Positions 41,180-49,731 of a stretch of DNA of 64,000 nt are shown here, piece after piece. The notes beneath the pieces are model-generated. The model had not been told where the DNA came from and searched no databases. It saw only the letters and a program-made list of their open reading frames with translations. This stretch comes from Christensenella sp964494645. GTDB taxonomy: Bacteria > Bacillota > Clostridia > Christensenellales > Christensenellaceae. The position numbers and the translations under genes were made by a program. Positions within the stretch are counted from its first letter, which is position 1, and each line of letters opens with the position of its first letter. The stretch is from assembly GCA_964494645.1 (NCBI GenBank), contig CAZBSH010000003.1, positions 1 through 64,000 of the forward strand, written 5' to 3'.

Positions 41180-42640
41180 TCAAATCCTCTTTTTATACCA
41201 TACCCATGACAAAACCATAAGTATCACACCGCCTGCGGCGATCCACCAATCCCCTGCGCGTACATACGGCGTAATATCGCCAAGAAACGCAACATCCCCA
41301 TAAAGAACCCCGTCCGTACCGGTTGGAAGTTCCTGCGTCACACTTCCCTGCGGAGACACGATCGCACTCACGCCCGTGTTGCCCGCCTGCACAACATACC
41401 GTCCCGTTTCTACCGCGCGTACGGCGGACTGGGCAAAATGGCGATTTAACGGCACCTCGTCCACAAACCATGAGTCATTGGTAAACACAAACAGCGTCTC
41501 CGCGCCTTTGCGCACCGTGTCCGCCGCAATGTCGGAAAACAAGCTCTCAAAACAGATCATCGCTCCGGCCTTGCCGTATTCCGTGTCAAACACGCCGCGG
41601 TTCTTTCCAACATCAAAATCAAACGGTCTTTCATATCCATTTTCGAAAAAAGGAACCAACCGCTGTTTATGATATACGTCTGCCGTATGTCCATCCGGCG
41701 TAACCATAAATACAGAATTACGCAATTCATATCCGTGTATCCCGTAAACGCCCAAAAATAAGTATCCGCCTGATTCACGCGTGATGTCCGCACATATCCG
41801 TTGCAGAGATTCCTCTTCCATAAACGAGCCGTAGACGGAATTTTCCGGCAACAGAATAATATCCGGCTTTTCTTTCGCTGCTTCCTGCGCCATGGCGACT
41901 GCCTTTTCGAACCGCCCCTGCCCTCCGCTGCGCGCAAAGGGAACATTATACTGTATCGTGGCGACACTCACATCCAACAGCGGGGATGGTTGGTTGAGGC
42001 GCACCATTCCAAATACAAAATTCAACAAAAAGACCGCAGCGGCGGCAACATACCATCCCCTTTTCAGCCGGTTTCCCTTTCGCGCTAATATTCCCTGCGC
42101 CAAAAGAACATTCACAATAACGATCAGCGCACTCACCAACAGCACCCCGCCTATCTGCGCGCTTTGCACCATTGGTAAAAAATCCAATTGCGTCACACCC
42201 AGCCGAACGCACGGTAATCCTAACACGCCCGCGCCAAACACCCATTCCGCGCCCGCCCAGATAATGCCAAGCAACGAAGCACGTACATACGAAGGGCACG
42301 GCAAAATCATTCCAAAAAAAATCGCCGCCGCAAGGATCGTCCCCTGCAGCAAAGATGCTCCCAACCACCCAAGCACCAAATACAGCCCTGCCATACCTCC
42401 CGCTCGCCCGGAAATATCCAGCGTAAAAAAAGCGCGGTAATAACATAAAAAAAGCGCTGCTGCAAAAACGACCACAAGACCGAGCACGCGCTTCTTTTTC
42501 TTTTCTTTCAGTAAAATAACAAAAAACGGAACCAAAAGCACCCACACAAACGGCGCAAGCCATGCAACATCAAAACAAAACGCACATAGAACGCCGCACA
42601 TAAGCGCAATAAGAATTTGTCCCCAACCGCTTTTCTTCAT
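41180..42640 (-). CDS. lnt: Apolipoprotein N-acyltransferase
   Basis: A 486-residue protein with about six N-terminal membrane helices (residues 1-195) and a nitrilase-type domain facing outside. The catalytic triad is complete: Glu in DIILLPENSVYG, Lys in VYHKQRLVPFFENGYE, and Cys in GAMICFESLFSDIA. A last membrane helix near the C terminus completes the Lnt layout. It would add the third acyl chain to lipoprotein N-terminal cysteines. Lnt is typical of Proteobacteria and Actinobacteria and uncommon in Firmicutes, which makes its presence worth noting. The downstream end lies near 41180. Confidence 0.92.
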   Translation of the reverse strand: MKKSGWGQILIALMCGVLCAFCFDVAWLAPFVWVLLVPFFVILLKEKKKKRVLGLVVVFAAALFLCYYRAFFTLDISGRAGGMAGLYLVLGWLGASLLQGTILAAAIFFGMILPCPSYVRASLLGIIWAGAEWVFGAGVLGLPCVRLGVTQLDFLPMVQSAQIGGVLLVSALIVIVNVLLAQGILARKGNRLKRGWYVAAAAVFLLNFVFGMVRLNQPSPLLDVSVATIQYNVPFARSGGQGRFEKAVAMAQEAAKEKPDIILLPENSVYGSFMEEESLQRICADITRESGGYLFLGVYGIHGYELRNSVFMVTPDGHTADVYHKQRLVPFFENGYERPFDFDVGKNRGVFDTEYGKAGAMICFESLFSDIAADTVRKGAETLFVFTNDSWFVDEVPLNRHFAQSAVRAVETGRYVVQAGNTGVSAIVSPQGSVTQELPTGTDGVLYGDVAFLGDITPYVRAGDWWIAAGGVILMVLSWVWYKKRI

Positions 42641-42644
42641 GCTT

Positions 42645-43427
42645 TTACGGAGCGATATCTCCCACGCCGTTCAGGATGTATCCCGGTCGATACGGAAAAT
42701 TATTCGGCGTTTTTTCCGTGCTCACACCCGACAGAACAAGCACCGTCTCCATGCCTGACTCCACTCCGGCGATGATATCTGTATCCATCCTGTCTCCTAC
42801 CATCACCGCGTCCTGCGCGTGCAGCCCCAGCATTTTAAGACCGGTGCGCATCATCAGCGGATTCGGTTTTCCTACAAAATACGCTTTTTTGCCTGTTGCC
42901 ACCTCAATGGGCGAAATCATTGCGCCGCACGCGGGCATAATACCGCTTTCCCCGGGCGCATTGATATCAGGATTCGTTCCAATCAGCTTTGCGCCCGCAA
43001 GCACAAATTGCACGGCACGCACATAGCTGTCGTATGACAGATTGCGCGTTTCGCCAACGACCACATACTCCGGATCCACATCATTAATGGAAATACCCGC
43101 TTCATACAGTGCATTCGTAAGACCTGCTTCACCGATCACGTACGCGCTGCTTTTTTGCGTCTGCTTTTTCAAAAATTTTGCTGTCGCAAGCGCACTCGTA
43201 TAAAAATTTTCCTCCGGTATATCAAGTCCCATGCGTTCCAGCTTTTGCTTTAGTTCTTTTGGCGATCTTTCGCTCGCATTCGTCAAAAACAAAAACCGTT
43301 TGTCTTCCTGTATCAGCCATTCCACAAACTCCTTCACACCGTCAAGCAGCCTGTTCCCATGATAGATCACGCCGTCCATATCACATATAAAGCCTTTTTT
43401 ATCGCGCAGTTCAATCAAATCAATCAT
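42645..43427 (-). CDS. HAD-IIA family sugar phosphatase (NagD/AraL-like)
   Basis: A 260-residue HAD phosphatase. Motif I is FICDMDGVIYHGNRLLDG, motif II FLTNASERSP, and motif IV MVGDRMDTDIIAG. The C2-type cap between motifs II and III places it with NagD, AraL and 4-nitrophenylphosphatase-like enzymes, which act on small sugar phosphates. It ends 4 bp before lnt starts, so the two are cotranscribed. Confidence 0.92.
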   Translation of the reverse strand: MIDLIELRDKKGFICDMDGVIYHGNRLLDGVKEFVEWLIQEDKRFLFLTNASERSPKELKQKLERMGLDIPEENFYTSALATAKFLKKQTQKSSAYVIGEAGLTNALYEAGISINDVDPEYVVVGETRNLSYDSYVRAVQFVLAGAKLIGTNPDINAPGESGIMPACGAMISPIEVATGKKAYFVGKPNPLMMRTGLKMLGLHAQDAVMVGDRMDTDIIAGVESGMETVLVLSGVSTEKTPNNFPYRPGYILNGVGDIAP

Positions 43428-43571
43428 ACTCGTTTCCCCCGTCTTTTTCTAATTTCATTATAATCTGTACCCGTTTTCTTCGCAACTCACTGGATAAAAT
43501 ATAAACCGTTTTTATGTATATTATTCCCTCTTTTCTCACGTTTGTCTTGTTTACTTATTTTCATAATGCGT

Positions 43572-43577
43572 TATAAT
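43572..43577 (+). promoter_or_regulatory. -10 box of the phasin-ubiB promoter
   Basis: A perfect TATAAT at 43572-43577, 34 bp before the ATG. A weak -35 (TGTTTA at 43548-43553) lies 18 bp upstream. Confidence 0.5.
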
Positions 43578-43610
43578 AAGATTAAAGCGTTAAACAAGGA
43601 GGAGATCATT

Positions 43611-43922
43611 ATGGCAAATATTATCGAAGACGGTATCAATTTTGGAATGGGTCTTTTTGCATATTCTCGTGAGAAGATCGAGGAAATGGTAGAAAAAATG
43701 GTGGAAAAGGGCGAGGTGCAAAGAAAAGACGCGCAAACCTTTGCCAGTGACCTGATCAAAAAAGGCGATGCACAGCGAAAAGAATTAAAGCAGATGATCA
43801 AAAATGAAGTGCACGATACGCTACAGAATGTAGGTCTCACAGCTGACCAGCACATCACCAAAGACGATGTGCGCGCCATCATCCGCGAAGAGATCGCCGC
43901 CGCTAATAAAGAAGACAAATAA
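43611..43922 (+). CDS. Phasin-family coiled-coil protein
   Basis: A 103-residue, strongly charged helical protein resembling polyhydroxyalkanoate granule regulators of the phasin/PhaF type. It is rich in EKMVEKGEVQRKDAQTFASD-like heptads. The start ATG at 43611 follows AAGGAGGAGATCATT. In Firmicutes this small gene very often precedes a UbiB/AarF kinase-like gene, as here. There is no PHA synthase nearby, so a role with the UbiB partner is more likely than granule binding. Confidence 0.88.
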   Translation: MANIIEDGINFGMGLFAYSREKIEEMVEKMVEKGEVQRKDAQTFASDLIKKGDAQRKELKQMIKNEVHDTLQNVGLTADQHITKDDVRAIIREEIAAANKEDK

Positions 43923-43950
43923 ATAACCTTGATTTGAGGGGGGAAGTGCC

Positions 43951-45636
43951 ATCGCGTCCACTAATTTAAAGCGATACAGGGAGATCCTGTCCGCTTTCAA
44001 CCGGAATGGGCTCGGGTTTTTGTTTGTTAAATCCACGCTCAGCAAAAATCCGCAGAAAATATTCGAGAGTGAACAAAAACAAAATTTGCCTTCCGTAGGC
44101 GAGCGTGTCCGTAAAATGTGCGAAGAGCTCGGACCGACGTTCGTAAAGCTGGGGCAGATTCTTTCTACGCGCACAGATATTGTCACAGCAAATGTAGCAA
44201 AACAACTGCAAAAGCTGCAAGATTCTGTTGCGCCCTTTTCATTTGAGGAAGCAAGAATCGTAATCGAAACAGAGCTTGGGGATTCGATCAAAAACCTATT
44301 TGCAAAATTTGACACCACGCCTGTCGCTTCCGCCTCTATGTCGCAAGTATATATTGCGCAGCTTTTATCAGGTCCAAAAGTTGCCGTCAAGGTACAGCGC
44401 CCGGGCATCCGCCAAAGCATTGAAACGGATCTCAATATTTTGGAAAAACTCGCAAAGCTTGTAGATAAATATTCTAAATACGGTCAGCTCTATGATTTTA
44501 CCGGCATGGTTTCCGAATTTCGGCGCGTAATGCAGCAGGAGATTGATTTTACACAAGAAGGCGAAAATACGGATTTCTTCCGTGAGAGTGTCGCTTCTCA
44601 GCCAAACATCCGCGTACCCAAGATCAAATGGGTTTATACCACACAAAAGATTCTAACAATGGATTTTGTGGAAGGCATCAAAATCAATAACCTTGCCGCC
44701 CTCACAACGGCAGGTGTCGATACCTCAAAAATCGCATACGAATTTACCAATTCACTGATCAAGCAGATTCTCGAAAACGGTATTTTTCACGCCGACCCCC
44801 ATCCGGGCAATGTGTTTATCGTAGATCAAAAATACGTCGAATTTATCGATCTTGGTATGGTAGGTACAGTCAACAACCGTTTTCGCAAACAGCTCAACGA
44901 ACTTGTGCTTGGCATCGCTACGCGCAATACATTAAAAATCGCGCAAAGTATTACAGACATGGACACAGAAGACGCGGATGTAAATATGGATGACTTCGTC
45001 CGCTCCTTAGACAGCCTTCTGGATGAATATTTATATGTCCCGCTAGGAAAAGTCAACATTGCCGGCGTTTTCACGAACGTTTTTCAGCTCGCCGCTGCCT
45101 ATCGAATGAAGATACCGCGTGAATTTACACTTGTCGCCAAATGTCTGGGGACAGCACAGGGCGTTGTGGAGCAGTTAGATCCTCATCTAAGCATCCTTGC
45201 CATTGCCGAAAAAACAGTAAAGGGTATCTTATACGATTATATCAAAACTGACGACTTCAAAAATGAAATGCGAACCTTCGCGCTTGATTGGGCAGACGTG
45301 TTAAAGAGCGTCCCGTCCTCGCTCATTACATTTATGCGCAAACTTCAAAAGAACGATTACGCGGTAGAACTCAAGGTGCGTAATCTGGAGCGTATGGAGC
45401 AAAATATCGAGCGTATGTTTAACCGCATCTCCTTTGCGGTTGTTCTTCTTGCCGTATGTATCGTGATGGCAGGCGTGATCATCAGCGCCGGTTATTCTAA
45501 CTTCGGCAACAGCGATCCTGAGATATACAATCTGAGCACGTTTGCGCTAGGGGCAGGCTTGCTTATTTCCGTGATCATCGTACTTGGAATCATGATATCT
45601 ATGGTCAAATCCAGCAAAAAAAAGAAACGCAAATAA
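43951..45636 (+). CDS. UbiB/AarF (ABC1) atypical kinase-like protein
   Basis: About 561 residues. The UbiB core has KxGQ (GPTFVKLGQILSTRTD), a nucleotide-site Ala-rich loop (TPVASASMSQVYIAQL), catalytic-loop Asp (FHADPHPGNVFI) and metal-site Asp (VEFIDLGMVG). Two C-terminal membrane helices anchor it. Homology extends upstream of the first common start (TTG 44020): STNLKRYREILSAFNRNGLG is typical UbiB N terminus. The open frame begins at 43933 and the only site with a good ribosome sequence (GAGGGGGGAAG) is ATC at 43951. The start is therefore uncertain. The substrate is probably a lipid or prenyl-quinone-related molecule. Confidence 0.9.
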   Translation: MASTNLKRYREILSAFNRNGLGFLFVKSTLSKNPQKIFESEQKQNLPSVGERVRKMCEELGPTFVKLGQILSTRTDIVTANVAKQLQKLQDSVAPFSFEEARIVIETELGDSIKNLFAKFDTTPVASASMSQVYIAQLLSGPKVAVKVQRPGIRQSIETDLNILEKLAKLVDKYSKYGQLYDFTGMVSEFRRVMQQEIDFTQEGENTDFFRESVASQPNIRVPKIKWVYTTQKILTMDFVEGIKINNLAALTTAGVDTSKIAYEFTNSLIKQILENGIFHADPHPGNVFIVDQKYVEFIDLGMVGTVNNRFRKQLNELVLGIATRNTLKIAQSITDMDTEDADVNMDDFVRSLDSLLDEYLYVPLGKVNIAGVFTNVFQLAAAYRMKIPREFTLVAKCLGTAQGVVEQLDPHLSILAIAEKTVKGILYDYIKTDDFKNEMRTFALDWADVLKSVPSSLITFMRKLQKNDYAVELKVRNLERMEQNIERMFNRISFAVVLLAVCIVMAGVIISAGYSNFGNSDPEIYNLSTFALGAGLLISVIIVLGIMISMVKSSKKKKRK

Positions 45637-45648
45637 GGAGGAACACAC

Positions 45649-46629
45649 ATGAAACTCGGCTTTTTTACGGCAAACTTTACAGAAAAGCCGTTGGAGGAAG
45701 TCATCAAGATGATTGCCCCCTACGGTTACGAATCGCTTGAAATTCCCGCTTATGAGGGGAACGGACAGCTTGAGACAGCGGATGTATTAAAGGGCGATAC
45801 CGCACAGCAGATCAAAAAGATGGTCGCCGGCTATGGAATGGATATCTGCGCGCTCAGCAATCATTCCGATTCCTTCCTGATCATGGGTCCCACAGGCAAG
45901 GATACGGACTTCATCTACAAGGGCACCGCGGAAGAAAAGATCAAGCACGGTGCGGAAAGCCTGATCCGCACAGCACAGGCGGCAAACGCGCTTGAAGCGC
46001 CTACTGTCGTCGGCTATCCGGGTGTTGAGAACTGGGGACGCTTTTTTTTCTTCCCTTATGGACAAGGCTGGGCAGAATATGAACAGCAGTTTGCAGACCG
46101 TTTCATGCCCATCCTCGATAAATTTCAGGAATATGGCGTACGCTTTGCGATCGAAATCCATCCCAACAGCTTTGTATATGACACGCTGACCGCCGAACGC
46201 GCGCTTGAGCTTGTCGACTATCATCCCGCGCTCGGCTATAACTTAGACCCCGCAAACGTAATGTATCTCGGACTGAGCGTAGAGTTAATGATCGATCGCT
46301 TAGGCGAACGTATCTATCACGTACATGCCAAGGACGCGCAGATGGTTAAACAAAACATGCCGCTCGGCGGCGCGCTCATGCAGGGTGATATGAAACGTCT
46401 TGACCGTTCCTTCAGATTTCGTATCCCGGGCTGGGGTCAAACGCATTGGAAGGACGTGATCACCGAGCTTTCAATGGTCGGTTATCAGGGCGTGCTGAGC
46501 TACGAGCACGAAGACGTAACGATGAGCCGTATGGACGGCGTGGAAAAAACCGCCGCGTACTTAAAACCACTGCTCATCAAAGCGCCGTATGAAGGTCGCA
46601 CCGACAAACTGTTCAGCGACGACAAATAA
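45649..46629 (+). CDS. Sugar phosphate isomerase/epimerase (xylose-isomerase-like TIM barrel)
   Basis: A 326-residue AP-endonuclease-2/xylose-isomerase-like TIM barrel. Putative metal ligands are Glu in RFAIEIHPNSFVYD, Asp/Asn in LGYNLDPANVMYL, His in YHVHAKDAQM and Glu in GVLSYEHEDV. It follows ubiB by 12 bp with AAGGAGGAACACAC, but faces the large sugar operon across a shared terminator and may work with it. Related proteins interconvert keto-sugars or inosose. Substrate unknown. Confidence 0.87.
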   Translation: MKLGFFTANFTEKPLEEVIKMIAPYGYESLEIPAYEGNGQLETADVLKGDTAQQIKKMVAGYGMDICALSNHSDSFLIMGPTGKDTDFIYKGTAEEKIKHGAESLIRTAQAANALEAPTVVGYPGVENWGRFFFFPYGQGWAEYEQQFADRFMPILDKFQEYGVRFAIEIHPNSFVYDTLTAERALELVDYHPALGYNLDPANVMYLGLSVELMIDRLGERIYHVHAKDAQMVKQNMPLGGALMQGDMKRLDRSFRFRIPGWGQTHWKDVITELSMVGYQGVLSYEHEDVTMSRMDGVEKTAAYLKPLLIKAPYEGRTDKLFSDDK

Positions 46630-46632
46630 TAC

Positions 46633-46667
46633 AAAAAACCGGCTTCCTAACAGGCAGCCGGTTTTTT
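46633..46667. terminator. Bidirectional intrinsic terminator
   Basis: AAAAAACCGGCT/AGCCGGTTTTTT (46633-46644 and 46656-46667). It ends both the plus-strand isomerase gene and the 13-gene minus-strand sugar operon. Confidence 0.92.
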
Positions 46668-46679
46668 ATTTTGCCGCAA

Positions 46680-47519
46680 TCAATAATCCTTCATTTTATC
46701 CTTCAAAAACGAGATCGCTTCAAATATCCTATGATGGGTGGACGGATCGTCATTTGCCCACATTTCCGCCGCCATAAAACCCTGATAACCGATATCATGC
46801 AGCGCCTTGAAACAAGCATCAAAATCAACGATGCCTTCACCGAAAAACGTGTTGCGCACATCTCCCGGCATCACATCCTTCCATTCGACCTCCGCAATGT
46901 GCCTCGCGCCAAACGCCATATCACTGACCGGATCATTGCCCATCGCGGTAATGTTACCCGGATCTACATCCAGCCCCAAATAGCATGTATCGAACATGCG
47001 TACATATCGCATAGCCTTTTGCGTGGTATCCATAAAACTGCTATCCATCGTCTCAAGCGCCAGGACGGTACCTCTGCGCGCCGCATGTCCCACACATTCC
47101 TCAAGAGACTGTATGAAATATCCCTCCGTCATCATGTTGCGCGGCTTTTCGTATTCATCATAGCTGGCAAACTGGATCACCCTTGCCCCGACAAAAGCCG
47201 CGAAATCCATCGCGCTTTTCAGTAACCGCACACCCTCATGACGTACTTGTTCATCCTCGCTGCCCAGTGGAAAAAAGCGGTTTGCTGTAAACGCAAAAGT
47301 ATAAAGCGGCATATCCTTTTGCTCGGAAGCGCGACGAATGCTCAGCTGTTCCTCTCTGTTGGTCAGACGGTCGAGCTTCTGCGGCGTAGAGTCTATCGCT
47401 ATCTCAAAATAATCGTACCCCGCTTCCTTCACCAGCGAAAATTTATCTTCCCAGCTCCATGTGGTACACACTGATTTTTCATAAAGCCCAAAGGGCAGAT
47501 CTCTTAGCTTTTTGCGCAT
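46680..47519 (-). CDS. UlaE-like ketopentose-5-phosphate 3-epimerase
   Basis: About 279 residues. The N terminus LRDLPFGLYEKSVCTTWSWE and the IDSTPQKLDRLTNREEQLSI block match L-ribulose-5-phosphate 3-epimerases (UlaE/SgbU). Metal ligands: Glu in LALETMDSS, Asp in GLDVDPGNI, His/Glu in RHIAEVEWKD and Glu in MAAEMWAND. I start at ATG 47519, after GAGGATGAGTGT and 10 nt past the E2 stop. It is the last gene of the operon. It could epimerise L-xylulose 5-phosphate, made by the kinase at the other end, or a related phosphate. Confidence 0.85.
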   Translation of the reverse strand: MRKKLRDLPFGLYEKSVCTTWSWEDKFSLVKEAGYDYFEIAIDSTPQKLDRLTNREEQLSIRRASEQKDMPLYTFAFTANRFFPLGSEDEQVRHEGVRLLKSAMDFAAFVGARVIQFASYDEYEKPRNMMTEGYFIQSLEECVGHAARRGTVLALETMDSSFMDTTQKAMRYVRMFDTCYLGLDVDPGNITAMGNDPVSDMAFGARHIAEVEWKDVMPGDVRNTFFGEGIVDFDACFKALHDIGYQGFMAAEMWANDDPSTHHRIFEAISFLKDKMKDY

Positions 47520-47529
47520 ACACTCATCC

Positions 47530-48729
47530 TCACACCAGTTTTTCCGGCGCTTCGAGCAGCGTCCGCACACTGCGCAAGAAACGTCCCGCCGGCGCGCCAT
47601 CAATCACCCTGTGGTCATATGTGATAGCGATCTGCATAATTTTGCGCGGTTTAACTATCGTGCATGCTTCATCAACATATCTGGGAAGTACGCGCACTGC
47701 GCCCACGCCCAAAATCGCCGTTTGCGGATAATTGATGATAGGCGTAAAAATCAGTACGTCGAGCATTCCGATGTTGGAAACGGTGAACGTTCCCTTCTTC
47801 ATATCTTCGTTGGTGATCTTGCCTTCCTTACCCTTTTGCGCAAACGTGTCGATATCGCCCGTAATTTCGAAAACATCTCGGTTATCCGCGTGCATGACCA
47901 CCGGGACAGCAAGCCCTTCCGGCAAATCCACTGCGCACGAAATATTGACATCCCCACGGTACACGATCTCTCCGCGGCTTTCAAGGTACGACGAATTCAC
48001 GATCTCATACTCTTTTAAAGCGTACGCCGCAGCTTTTATGATGAGCGCTGTCACAGATATCCGTTTCCCTTCCCCTTTTCGTTTTTTCATCAGGTCAAAC
48101 GCTTCTGTCATATCGACTTCCATAAAGTTCGTCAACCGTGCCGTATGCTCGCAGCTTTCCATCATGTTTTTGGCTACCGTTTTGCGCATCGCCGAAGCTT
48201 TGACCACACGGTCGTTTGCTTCGATTTCAAGCATTTCTGCTGCCTGCGCGGCACCTTTTTTGCTCTGCTCGAAAGCAACGATGTCCTCTTCGGTGATCTT
48301 TCTTCCTTCGCAGAAACGCGCCAGCTCGTCGGCATCAATCCCCTTTTGCTGAATCAGCTTCCGTATTTTAGGCATCATCTTGCCTTGTACGTTTTTCGCG
48401 GGCGCAGCGACCTGCCGTATTACGGCAGCAGCCTCTGCTTCCACTTTTTCTTTGTTTTCAAGCTCCGACAGCAAACCGGAGATATCTTCACCTTCCTGTC
48501 CGACCACCGCTATGGGTGTATTGACCGGGTAAGGCTCCCCCTCTTCCGCTAACAGTTTTAGGATCATACCTTCATAGATAGAAAGCATATCTTCCGTCTC
48601 TTTTTCGTTTTCCACCGAACAAAGCGGATCGTCAATCTTTACCGCATCGCCTTCTTTGACCAACCATTTGGCGACCGTTCCTTCTTCCATTGTAAGTGTC
48701 ATCTTAGATAAAACGATAAATTCTGCCAA
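47530..48729 (-). CDS. Dihydrolipoamide acyltransferase (E2) of an acetoin/2-oxo-acid dehydrogenase complex
   Basis: A 399-residue E2. A lipoyl domain (residues 1-78) has the lipoyl lysine in CSVENEKETEDM. A peripheral-subunit-binding domain follows (about 115-150, PKIRKLIQQKGIDADELARF). The catalytic acyltransferase domain ends with the active-site YDHRVIDGAPAGRFLR. The start is TTG at 48729, 8 nt after AAGGAG; no ATG fits. It transfers an acyl group from E1 to CoA. Genes for E1alpha and E1beta precede it and E3 lies earlier in the operon. Confidence 0.92.
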   Translation of the reverse strand: MAEFIVLSKMTLTMEEGTVAKWLVKEGDAVKIDDPLCSVENEKETEDMLSIYEGMILKLLAEEGEPYPVNTPIAVVGQEGEDISGLLSELENKEKVEAEAAAVIRQVAAPAKNVQGKMMPKIRKLIQQKGIDADELARFCEGRKITEEDIVAFEQSKKGAAQAAEMLEIEANDRVVKASAMRKTVAKNMMESCEHTARLTNFMEVDMTEAFDLMKKRKGEGKRISVTALIIKAAAYALKEYEIVNSSYLESRGEIVYRGDVNISCAVDLPEGLAVPVVMHADNRDVFEITGDIDTFAQKGKEGKITNEDMKKGTFTVSNIGMLDVLIFTPIINYPQTAILGVGAVRVLPRYVDEACTIVKPRKIMQIAITYDHRVIDGAPAGRFLRSVRTLLEAPEKLV

Positions 48730-48742
48730 TGTCTTATCTCCT

Positions 48743-49717
48743 TTATTCCATCACTTTGAAAATAGCGTCCAGCACATCCTTTTTCCCCACGCTCAGCCCT
48801 TCAATCAAGCGCGAGTTTGAAGGATTTGGAACATCCTTACATGCCACGCGAAGTACAGGCGCCGACAAGTCTTCAATACATTCCTCCGCGATAAACGCCG
48901 CAAACTCAGCGCCTGCACCGCCTGTTTTAAAGCCCTCATACGCAACGATTGCGCGACCTGTTTTAGCAACCGACTTGCGGATCGCTTCTTTATCATATGG
49001 AAGGATCGTACGCAGGTCTACGACCTCTACGCTGATGCCGGATTTTTCCGCGTCCGCTGCTGCGGCAAGCGCATCGTGTACGCCTACGCCATAAGTAATG
49101 ATTGAAACGTCCGTACCCTCGCGCTTGACATCTGCTTTACCGATCGGCAACACATAATCTTCCTCCGGCACTTCGCCTTTGATTTGATAAAGCGGCGAAT
49201 ATTCCATAAATACAACCGGATCGTTGTCACGGATCGAAGCTTTGATCAGCCCCTTTACATCATAAGGGGTGGATGGAACGACCACCTTCACACCCGGCGA
49301 GTTGACAAACATCGCATCAAAATTTCCGCAGTGGTGCGGTCCTGATACGATACGCATCCAATTGCATGTACGCACGACCATCGAGCAGTTGATTTTTCCG
49401 CCTGACACATAGTGCAGCGTTCCCGCCTGATTGTGTATTTCGTCTAACAATAGCGGCATCAGCGATCCAAACATGATCTCTACCACCGGGCGCATCCCAA
49501 ACATCCCCGCGCCCACAGCAACACCGCCAAGCGCCGCCTCAGAGATCGGCGAGTCGATCACGCGTCCCGGAAATTCCTTATCCAGACCGTCTGTCACCTT
49601 AAACATCCCACCTTGTTCTTGCCCCAGTGATTCCCCGATCTGGAATACATCCGGGTCTCTTCTCATTTCTTCTGCCAACCCTTCGCGCAGAGCTTCAATA
49701 AATCTCATTGTTTTCAT
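48743..49717 (-). CDS. E1 component beta subunit of acetoin/2-oxo-acid dehydrogenase complex
   Basis: About 324 residues, a transketolase-type TPP subunit. It keeps IDSPISEAALGGVAVGAGMF, the GGKINCSMVVR block, GPHHCGNFDAMF with a His pair, and VVVPSTPYDVKGLIKASIRD. The C-terminal transketolase domain carries SIITYGVGVHDALAAA. I start at ATG 49717, which follows GGAGGGACAAACA; GTG at 49735 is in frame but worse placed. Closest functional classes are acetoin dehydrogenase AcoB and pyruvate dehydrogenase PdhB. The substrate cannot be told. Confidence 0.92.
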   Translation of the reverse strand: MKTMRFIEALREGLAEEMRRDPDVFQIGESLGQEQGGMFKVTDGLDKEFPGRVIDSPISEAALGGVAVGAGMFGMRPVVEIMFGSLMPLLLDEIHNQAGTLHYVSGGKINCSMVVRTCNWMRIVSGPHHCGNFDAMFVNSPGVKVVVPSTPYDVKGLIKASIRDNDPVVFMEYSPLYQIKGEVPEEDYVLPIGKADVKREGTDVSIITYGVGVHDALAAAADAEKSGISVEVVDLRTILPYDKEAIRKSVAKTGRAIVAYEGFKTGGAGAEFAAFIAEECIEDLSAPVLRVACKDVPNPSNSRLIEGLSVGKKDVLDAIFKVME

Positions 49718-49731
49718 TGTTTGTCCCTCCC

